DNA of 27,679 nt from Deltaproteobacteria bacterium UBA6930 (GTDB taxonomy: Bacteria; Myxococcota_A; UBA9160; UBA6930), in contig DKAI01000111.1 in assembly GCA_002450755.1 (NCBI GenBank), positions 1 to 27,679 of the forward strand, written 5' to 3'. This document shows positions 22,088 through 27,679 of the stretch, one piece after another. Position numbers and translations under genes: made by a program. Numbering within the stretch: position 1 is the first letter of the stretch; each line of letters begins with the position of its first letter. Under the pieces are notes generated by a model. It saw only the letters and a list, made by a program, of their open reading frames with translations. It searched no databases and was not told the DNA's origin.

Positions 22088-23734
22088 CTAAGTAGCTAGC
22101 AAGGCTCTCGCAATTACCTTTAATTCGAGTATTGGCTTCACTCCCTCGAAGATAGGAAGAACGTTAGAGTCGGCTACGTAGCGACTGATCGCGTACTCCT
22201 CCGCATAGCCCCAACCACCGTGTAGTAATTGCCCCTGCTGAGAGACATCAACGGCTATGTCACAAGCCAAAAGTTTTGCCTGCGCGGCGATGAGAGAAGC
22301 TTTTCTTTCATCTCGCTCCATTTCTTCTGCCGCTGCGTAAGTGATTGCTCTAGCTGCAGAAAGTTGAGCAGTCATTCTTCCGATAAGATATTGAGTGAGC
22401 TGAAAATTGCTGATCGGTTGCCCAAACTGGGTTCGATCGACAACGTATTCAACTGTCTTTTCCAACGCTGCTTGGCTGAGACCTGTCGCGCGGCCACCCG
22501 TTTGCAAACGACCCGCGGCAAATCCTGCCATTTGAAGATAGAAGCCCTTTCCGACTCCTTCCTCTTCACCAACAAGGTGGTTCTCCGGTACGAAATAATT
22601 TTCGAAGTTTAATGTAAATGAATGCATGCCACGGTAGCCGGGGGTCGCATCGGCCTTTCCAATGATACGACCGCCGGACGCTTGGTTCATCTCAAAACTA
22701 TGCCCGGTGAAACGGTCCTTGGGGATGATAAATAATGAGAGTCCTTTAGCTTTTAATTTCGGATCAGGGTTTGTCCTTGCTAGGAGTGCAATAATATCCG
22801 CTCGCCCTGCGAATGTGCACCACGCTTTAGGCCCGTTTATGACGTAACCTGATTCACCCTCTACCACAGCCTTTGTAGCTCGACACTTAAGAGAGGCCAC
22901 ATCGCTCCCTACATCTGGCTCGGTAACAGAGATCGCAACCATGAGCTGTCCGGCTGCAATTTGTGGCAGCCAGTGGGACTGTTGTTCTTTCGTGCCCCCT
23001 TTAATTAAAGCCTTACTTAAAATTTCGGGTCGGGTAATTAAGGACCCGGCAGCGGCTAAAGAGGCTCGAGAGAGCTCTTCTGTAATTAGGATCATTGCCA
23101 GCATGCCCATATCGTGTCCGCCAAATTTTTCGGGGATGCTCATTCCGAAATAACCTAATTCACTCATGGATTGGATAAATTTCTCTGGAATGATGTCGTC
23201 GTTTCTGTGTATTCGCTCGGCCTCCGGTGCGATTTCAGCTTCGGCAAATTCTCGTACGGAGTCTCTTATCTGAACCATCATGTCATCAAGAGGCCACGGG
23301 ATGCTCCCTCCAGCCTGTATTGTCTCAGCTCCAACAGATCTAACCAGATCTTCACTGGACGCTCGGCGCAGAATTGCTCTTTCGGAAGCACTGAAGGCGT
23401 TTTCTAAGTCGTCTTCGTCTAAGCCTATATCTGGAAGTATCGCGTCGATTCGGTGTCTCATCCGAGTTACGACTTCGCCAATTCCAGCGGTTGCTACCTT
23501 CTTCGACCTGGAATCGAGAGCTGCTATGGAGAGAAGCTCGCTCGCTGCCCGAGCTTCAGTGGCAGCATAGGCCGCTCTTTCTACCACGACTTGGTGCTGG
23601 TCAATCCCCTCCGGACCTCCTGTTAGTGCACGGGTTTTTTCCAACACTCTGGCAATTAGATTATTGGAGCTGGTAACTAGGCTTCCGAGTTCGTCCAACG
23701 AGAGATCGGTGACTGACTCCACTATTTTGGCCAT
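22088..23734 (-). CDS. Acyl-CoA dehydrogenase with N-terminal extension, methylsuccinyl-CoA dehydrogenase-like
   Basis: This 548-residue flavoprotein has the acyl-CoA dehydrogenase core from about residue 150: an N-terminal helical domain, SVTEPDVGSD at 269-278, a beta domain with GYRGMHSF, the VDRTQFGQPISNFQ helix, and the catalytic base Glu530 in LPIFEGVKPI. Ahead of the core are about 150 extra helical residues. This size and the GYRGM segment recall (2S)-methylsuccinyl-CoA dehydrogenase of the ethylmalonyl-CoA pathway, which is about 550 residues. Other long acyl-CoA dehydrogenases remain possible. The start at 23732-23734 has AAAGG directly next to it, an awkward ribosome site, but the N terminus looks like a natural beginning. 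No other ethylmalonyl-CoA pathway gene is in the window. Confidence 0.9.
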   Translation of the reverse strand: MAKIVESVTDLSLDELGSLVTSSNNLIARVLEKTRALTGGPEGIDQHQVVVERAAYAATEARAASELLSIAALDSRSKKVATAGIGEVVTRMRHRIDAILPDIGLDEDDLENAFSASERAILRRASSEDLVRSVGAETIQAGGSIPWPLDDMMVQIRDSVREFAEAEIAPEAERIHRNDDIIPEKFIQSMSELGYFGMSIPEKFGGHDMGMLAMILITEELSRASLAAAGSLITRPEILSKALIKGGTKEQQSHWLPQIAAGQLMVAISVTEPDVGSDVASLKCRATKAVVEGESGYVINGPKAWCTFAGRADIIALLARTNPDPKLKAKGLSLFIIPKDRFTGHSFEMNQASGGRIIGKADATPGYRGMHSFTLNFENYFVPENHLVGEEEGVGKGFYLQMAGFAAGRLQTGGRATGLSQAALEKTVEYVVDRTQFGQPISNFQLTQYLIGRMTAQLSAARAITYAAAEEMERDERKASLIAAQAKLLACDIAVDVSQQGQLLHGGWGYAEEYAISRYVADSNVLPIFEGVKPILELKVIARALLAT

Positions 23735-23939
23735 CCTTTCGTCGTTTCTAGAAATCCGTACTGGAGTAGATGAGCGGAAAACTCAATCGAGGTTTCGGAA
23801 TTCTGGAATAGTTTGTCTTTCATCTGGTTCAGGTCAACCCAAACCTAGAACATGCCAAGATAGCGAGATTCAACAAAGTTATGCGAGTTGATCGGTCGAA
23901 TATTCGCTGTTTCTCTGCTTTCGGAGAGTGAAAACAGTT
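23735..23939. other. Intergenic gap between phosphatase and dehydrogenase genes
   Basis: This is the longest gap in the window. I find no credible gene or RNA in it. It holds a perfect ten-base palindrome CGAATATTCG at 23897-23906 and a stem-loop next to the phosphatase stop (separate entry). Regulatory sequence for the dehydrogenase on the minus strand is expected here, but I see no strong -35/-10 pair. Confidence 0.6.
23907..23937 (-). terminator. Stem-loop just after the phosphatase stop
   Basis: On the minus strand CTGTTT pairs with AAACAG, and an inner CTCT pairs with AGAG across a three-base bulge. This gives a roughly ten-pair stem that begins two bases after the stop codon at 23940. 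It is not followed by a U-tract, so it is a weak or factor-assisted terminator, or an mRNA 3' stabilising stem, rather than a classical one. Confidence 0.35.
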
Positions 23940-24716
23940 CTAGATCTGAAGCTCTTGGAACCAATCGACTAGTATCTCTACCAAAGGCGGGCTCCCGAAG
24001 ATAAGGCCAAAGCCATAGTCGTAACGATCGGATCTATCGATTTGATGGCATCGTCCACCGGCTTCCTCAACAAGAAGTCGGGTGGGTGCGATATCCCAGT
24101 CTTTTAGGGCGAAGTCGACCATAGCGTCAATTCTGCCGCAGATCGTTTGAGTATGGCCAAAAGCATCCGTGTAAGCACGAAGCTTAGGAACGGACTCAAC
24201 CAATCGATTTAGCATGGAGCGTGCCTGCCAAAGGTCGAAGCAGTAGTTGTCGCTACATGAAATAATCGCATTTTCCAGTTGTTTCTCTTGCGACACTTGG
24301 ACAGGGCTACCGTTCATTGTGGTACCCCCGCCTCGGGTAGCAAGAAGTCGCTCATCAAGCGCAGGCAGGTCGATGAGACCGACTTGAGTTTCCCCTTCTT
24401 CAACTAGGGCAATTAGGGTACCAAAGAGAGGGATTCCACGTGTAAATGACAAAGTTCCATCGATAGGATCGACAATCCAGTAACGACTTCCCGTGGTGTC
24501 TCCTCCGAGCTCTTCGCCCTTAATGGGAATGTCGGGGAAGGCTTCTGTGAGAATGCTCCGGATTGTTTTTTCCGCAGCAATGTCGGCTTCGGTCACAGGG
24601 GAACCATCGTCCTTGCTTTGCGACCTCACATTCCGGAACCGAGATAAAATCTCAGGGCGTGCGGCATTCGCGGCTGCCTCTGCAATTTTAGCAGCTAGAA
24701 GGAGGTCGGTTTGCAT
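23940..24716 (-). CDS. Inositol-monophosphatase family phosphatase, HisN-like
   Basis: This 258-residue Mg-dependent phosphatase has the family metal site: GEELGG (Glu68, Glu69), DPIDGT (Asp83, Asp86) and DWDIAP (Asp208). The segment RYWIVDPIDGTLSFTRGIPLFGT and the later LVEEAGG resemble the histidinol-phosphatase (HisN) branch of the family. Inositol-1-phosphatase or a nucleotide phosphatase (CysQ) are alternatives. The ATG at 24714-24716 has no clear Shine-Dalgarno, and translation may begin on a short leader. It diverges from the metallophosphoesterase gene across 82 bases that include an A/T-rich tract. Confidence 0.88.
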   Translation of the reverse strand: MQTDLLLAAKIAEAAANAARPEILSRFRNVRSQSKDDGSPVTEADIAAEKTIRSILTEAFPDIPIKGEELGGDTTGSRYWIVDPIDGTLSFTRGIPLFGTLIALVEEGETQVGLIDLPALDERLLATRGGGTTMNGSPVQVSQEKQLENAIISCSDNYCFDLWQARSMLNRLVESVPKLRAYTDAFGHTQTICGRIDAMVDFALKDWDIAPTRLLVEEAGGRCHQIDRSDRYDYGFGLIFGSPPLVEILVDWFQELQI

Positions 24717-24798
24717 GATCGGGGCAACTTACCGCTAAACTTGCTCCAAGCCGATGAATTCGTCTGATTTTTTTTTAAATTGATAGAGAAAGTGACCA

Positions 24799-25935
24799 TT
24801 GACTCGCAGAAATCGTAACCTTTGGACATTTCTGATCATTTTCAGCTCCATAGTTATTTTGGGGCACGCCTACATCTACGCACGTCTAATAATTCAAGTT
24901 TTTGTATCGAGCTTGGGCCAAGTACTGGCGACCGGCTTTTTGATAATCCTGGCGAGCACTGTCTTGATACAGCCTTTTGTTCCACGTGGGCTCAACGCGA
25001 AAGCATATTTTTTAAGGGAAACTGCATATTTTTGGCTTGGCGCATCTTTTGTTCTGGTGACGAGTTTATGTTTAGTAGACGCGATCTCGGCTTTGGCAGG
25101 TCAGTTTGATCTCCTCGCGGAGAACATTTTGTCCCATCGAACCACTGCTGCAATATTTATCTTCGTTCTATTGTTTGGTTACGGATTAATGCAAGCTCGG
25201 ATGCTGGCACGAGTTCGAGCGGTGAAGATTCGATTGCCGCGTTGGCCATCTGAACACAATGGGTTTTCTATTGTTCAAATCTCTGATTTACATCTTTCCG
25301 ATAGAACTCGAAAACGCTTACCTAACGAATTAATAAGGAAAGTGAATTCTTTAAACGCTGATCTTATTGTACTGACGGGTGATATGGTCGACGGGCCTTT
25401 GGAGGAACTGGCTGAGTTGGCAAGTCCTCTTGGCAATTTTAAGTCTAAATACGGGACGTTCTTTGTCACAGGCAACCATGACCATTATTCAGGAGCTGAT
25501 GAATGGTGCGATTATCTTTCGACTCTTGGAATTACAGTCTTGCGAAATGCTCGAGTTGAGCCTGGGAGCGAACTTTTTTGTTTAGCCGGAGTGGACGATT
25601 ATCGGGGAGATTGGGGGAAAGGCTCAACTTGTGACCTTGGTGCAGCGATTGAGGGGTGGTCAAGAAAGACTCCTATGGTGTTGCTGTCTCATAACCCTGT
25701 CGTATTTGAAGAAAGTGCGGCTCTGGGAATTGATTTGCAACTATCGGGGCACACACATGGTGGACAAGTGTGGCCATTTCATATGGCTGTGCGAGCGACT
25801 ACACCTTATGTTTCAGGTCTTTATAGGAAAAAGGAATCCACTCTTTATGTTAGTAGAGGGACCGGTTATTGGGGGCCAGCAATTCGACTGGGAGCTCCGT
25901 CAGAGATTACTCAAATTTTTCTTTATCAGGAGTGA
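24799..25935 (+). CDS. Membrane-anchored calcineurin-like metallophosphoesterase
   Basis: The 378-residue protein has four hydrophobic segments in its first 140 residues (about 10-32, 40-60, 77-98 and 115-135), then a cytosolic or periplasmic phosphoesterase domain. All five metallophosphoesterase motifs are present: DLH (Asp163, His165), GDMVD (Asp195), GNHD (Asn226, His227), SHNP (His298) and GHTHGGQ (His318, His320). It resembles the YkuE/YaeI group, some members of which cleave UDP-diacylglucosamine or other membrane-linked phosphodiesters. The start is taken as TTG 24799 because no in-frame ATG precedes the first membrane segment; the upstream AGAGAAAG is a weak ribosome site. The substrate is unknown. 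Confidence 0.87.
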   Translation: MTRRNRNLWTFLIIFSSIVILGHAYIYARLIIQVFVSSLGQVLATGFLIILASTVLIQPFVPRGLNAKAYFLRETAYFWLGASFVLVTSLCLVDAISALAGQFDLLAENILSHRTTAAIFIFVLLFGYGLMQARMLARVRAVKIRLPRWPSEHNGFSIVQISDLHLSDRTRKRLPNELIRKVNSLNADLIVLTGDMVDGPLEELAELASPLGNFKSKYGTFFVTGNHDHYSGADEWCDYLSTLGITVLRNARVEPGSELFCLAGVDDYRGDWGKGSTCDLGAAIEGWSRKTPMVLLSHNPVVFEESAALGIDLQLSGHTHGGQVWPFHMAVRATTPYVSGLYRKKESTLYVSRGTGYWGPAIRLGAPSEITQIFLYQE

Positions 25936-25986
25936 GGAAGATATTCGTAAAATTTTATGATCCAATAAATTTAGAAGGGGAACTTG

Positions 25987-26754
25987 ATGTCATATCAGTT
26001 TATTGATGTGGAGCGAACAGGAGCAGTAGTAAATGTGTGGATGAATCGTCCGGAGTGTCTTAATGCTTTGAATGACAACATCTTAGACGAAATTGGTGAC
26101 GTATTTCATGCTCTCCAAAGTGATCTGGAGGTTCGAGTGGTCGTACTAGGTGGGAGAGGGCGTGCGTTTTCATCGGGCGCTGATAGACGTGAAGGACCCT
26201 CTCGATTTAGAGATGCTAAGAGTGGAAGAGCAAAACGCTACGCTTCTCAAATAGGTCGAAGGGCAATGCAGGCGATTACAGACCTCGAGGCTATAACAAT
26301 TGCTCGGGTTCAAGGGCATGCAATTGGTGGGGGATTTTGCTTGGCGTTAGCATGTGACTTTCGAATAGCGTCGAGAGAAACGCAATTTCACATACCAGAA
26401 GTTGATTTAGGTGTGCCTTTGAACTGGGGAGCTACCCCTCGTCTCATCTACGAAGTTGGTCCACTCAAGGCCAAGGAGTGGATTGTAATGTGCAATAAAA
26501 TATCCACTCAGGAAGCTCTTGAAGCTGGTGCAATAAATTGTGTAGTTTCCGAGGAAGATCTCGATGAGGAAATCGAACGATGGGTGAAGCGTATAGGCGA
26601 AAAGAGTGAGCTAGCTCTCCATATGGTTAAGACGCAGTTCCGAGGTTACTCGCGAGTTGCTTTTCTAGGGGATTCTTCCGAGACGGATGGTGATATGGGT
26701 GGAATCGCATCTCATTCGGAAGAGTTTAGGAAAGCCTTTGGCTCGGAGTCCTAG
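25987..26754 (+). CDS. Enoyl-CoA hydratase/isomerase family protein (one Glu replaced)
   Basis: This protein of about 255 residues is a crotonase-fold enzyme acting on acyl-CoA thioesters. The first oxyanion-hole segment is RAFSSGADR at 59-67 and the second is GHAIGGGF at 110-117. By alignment with rat mitochondrial crotonase, the position of Glu144 is Cys118 (in GGGFCLALACD), while the position of Glu164 is Glu138 (in HIPEVDLG). One of the two hydration glutamates is therefore missing, and isomerase, hydrolase or lyase chemistry is possible. The start is ATG 25987, with AGAAGGGGA about eight bases upstream; the TTG one codon earlier is less likely. It is convergent with the next gene and shares CTAG as stop codons. 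Confidence 0.92.
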   Translation: MSYQFIDVERTGAVVNVWMNRPECLNALNDNILDEIGDVFHALQSDLEVRVVVLGGRGRAFSSGADRREGPSRFRDAKSGRAKRYASQIGRRAMQAITDLEAITIARVQGHAIGGGFCLALACDFRIASRETQFHIPEVDLGVPLNWGATPRLIYEVGPLKAKEWIVMCNKISTQEALEAGAINCVVSEEDLDEEIERWVKRIGEKSELALHMVKTQFRGYSRVAFLGDSSETDGDMGGIASHSEEFRKAFGSES

Positions 26755-27578
26755 TTTGCCTCGCCAACTCGAGGGAATTTCGGAGGCCTTTTTTCGAGGA
26801 AGGATTTGACGCCTTCTTTGAAATCAGGTCTGGTCATACTTTCGTTCATTAGTCGAAAGGCGTCGTCCATAGCTTCATCAAGTTGTTGGTGTAATCCCAT
26901 ATAAATTTGCCTCTTCATGATTTTTAGAGAGGTAGGTGAGCAGTTATTGCTGAGATCTAGTGCGTAAGACCGGGAAAAGTTCTCGAGCTCGTCTGCTGGA
27001 AGAACTCGGTTTACGAGTCCAATTGCAGCTGCTTCTTCGGGTAATACCTTTCGTGCTGATAGAATAAGGTCGATAGCTGTCGCTTGGCCCACTAAGCGTG
27101 GCAGAGTCCATGCTAATCCCCACTCTGCAATTAATCCCCTCTGAGCAAAGGCTGTTGTAAAGACAGACTTATCCGATGCGAAGCGCACATCGCAGAAAAG
27201 AGCAAGCGCAAGTCCGATCCCGGCAATGGGACCGTTAATTACCGCAATGATCGGCTTTTGGACAGAATGCATGTACGCTAAAGGAGCTCTGAAGCCCTCC
27301 ATAGTGGAGTCTCCGGGGTCGGATTCGAGCCTTTCACTTTTGAAGAAACCGTTGCCCTCGGTAGCCTTTTTAAGTATTCCGAGGTCCGCTCCTGCGCAGA
27401 AGCCACGACCAGCGCCGGTAATAATGATCGTAACGATATCAGGATCTCTCTCCGCCTTTTCGATGGCGTGCTTAATTTCGTCTCCCATACGGGGTGTGTA
27501 TGCGTTTAGCTGATCTGGTCGGTTGAGCGTTATAGTCGCTAAAGGGTCGTTTGCTTCGTAGAGTATGTCTTGATACAT
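26751..27578 (-). CDS. Enoyl-CoA hydratase/isomerase family protein lacking both hydratase glutamates
   Basis: This 275-residue crotonase-fold protein has oxyanion-hole segments GRGFCAGADL (58-67) and NGPIAGIGLA (115-124). The positions of crotonase Glu144 and Glu164 are Ala124 and Phe144, so classical hydratase chemistry is unlikely. Instead a glutamate, Glu152, stands in the RGLIAEWGLAWTLPRL segment. PaaG-like isomerases carry their active-site carboxylate at the matching place (the GLIPD-type motif). An isomerase or dehalogenase-like activity is therefore the better guess. The ATG at 27576-27578 is preceded on the minus strand by AGAGGAAA, a good ribosome site. The gene is isolated at the window edge, so its own operon partners upstream cannot be seen. 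Confidence 0.92.
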   Translation of the reverse strand: MYQDILYEANDPLATITLNRPDQLNAYTPRMGDEIKHAIEKAERDPDIVTIIITGAGRGFCAGADLGILKKATEGNGFFKSERLESDPGDSTMEGFRAPLAYMHSVQKPIIAVINGPIAGIGLALALFCDVRFASDKSVFTTAFAQRGLIAEWGLAWTLPRLVGQATAIDLILSARKVLPEEAAAIGLVNRVLPADELENFSRSYALDLSNNCSPTSLKIMKRQIYMGLHQQLDEAMDDAFRLMNESMTRPDFKEGVKSFLEKRPPKFPRVGEAN

Positions 27579-27679
27579 AGTATTTTCCTCTTGGAAATTG
27601 TTTAAACTGGAGTGATGCTAGCTTATTGTAAGGCTCGTTCCGCACTTGCCGGTCTGGATCTTCAGGTCACAATCATCTT

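Noticed and set aside
22229..22612. Open frame of 127 codons on the plus strand inside the acyl-CoA dehydrogenase gene.
   Set aside because: It lies wholly antisense to a conserved enzyme core, has an unstructured cysteine/serine-rich translation and no family resemblance.
24768..24776. Run of nine T after a weak stem, resembling an intrinsic terminator on the plus strand.
   Set aside because: It lies between two divergent genes, so no plus-strand gene ends there, and the stem before it has only about four pairs including a wobble. It is more likely an A/T-rich promoter-proximal tract.
27579..27679. TACAAT-like -10 (minus strand, 27630-27625) and GTTTAAAC palindrome upstream of the last gene.
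   Set aside because: No -35 at suitable spacing and the window ends here. The evidence is too thin for a promoter call.

Overview
The window is densely coding bacterial DNA: about 29 protein genes plus one possible micro-ORF in 27.7 kb. Gaps are short, and the longest (23735-23939) is about 205 bases. I see no rRNA, tRNA, CRISPR array, insertion sequence, phage gene or recognisable transcription factor. The genes suggest an aerobic, heterotrophic, Gram-negative-type bacterium that feeds on CoA-activated acids: a phenylacetyl-CoA epoxygenase, two CaiB/BaiF CoA-transferases, a thiolase/DUF35 pair, two enoyl-CoA hydratases, an acyl-CoA dehydrogenase and two luciferase-like monooxygenases. The ribosomal proteins S14 (101 aa) and L28 (95 aa) look proteobacterial in length and motif, but L31 is the zinc-free B type and UDP-glucose pyrophosphorylase is of the eukaryotic type. 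I cannot fix the phylum from this window. Base composition is intermediate by eye and was not computed.

Region 1 (30-9377) looks like a catabolic accessory region. An amidase and a SnoaL-like protein lie on the minus strand. They diverge from a thiolase-superfamily gene, a DUF35 Zn-ribbon gene and a zinc alcohol dehydrogenase. Then come two similar CaiB/BaiF CoA-transferases on either side of an oppositely oriented luciferase-like monooxygenase, and an alpha/beta hydrolase. A plausible reading is hydrolysis of an amide or ester, CoA activation by transfer, oxidation, and C-C cleavage by the thiolase/DUF35 pair. The substrate cannot be named.

Region 2 (9392-14954) starts with msrA behind an extended -10 promoter. 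It continues with a possible 24-codon leader ORF, paaABC (oxygenase subunits of phenylacetyl-CoA 1,2-epoxidase, without paaD or paaE), an M18 aminopeptidase and a UDPGP-family uridylyltransferase whose start overlaps the aminopeptidase stop.

Region 3 (15010-21101) is largely housekeeping. A SirB1-like protein diverges from lysA, which overlaps purC. An MFS transporter overlaps a GNAT acetyltransferase. A three-gene ribosomal operon follows (S14, L31 type B, L28), and none of the three has a Cys-x-x-Cys zinc site.

Region 4 (21163-27679) holds a second luciferase-like oxidoreductase, an acyl-CoA dehydrogenase with about 150 extra N-terminal residues (resembling methylsuccinyl-CoA dehydrogenase), an inositol-monophosphatase/HisN-like phosphatase, a membrane-anchored metallophosphoesterase, and two convergent enoyl-CoA hydratase/isomerase genes whose stop codons share one CTAG. 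Both hydratase/isomerases depart from the canonical pair of catalytic glutamates.

Family assignments are by recognition of motifs in the translated sequence; no database search was run.
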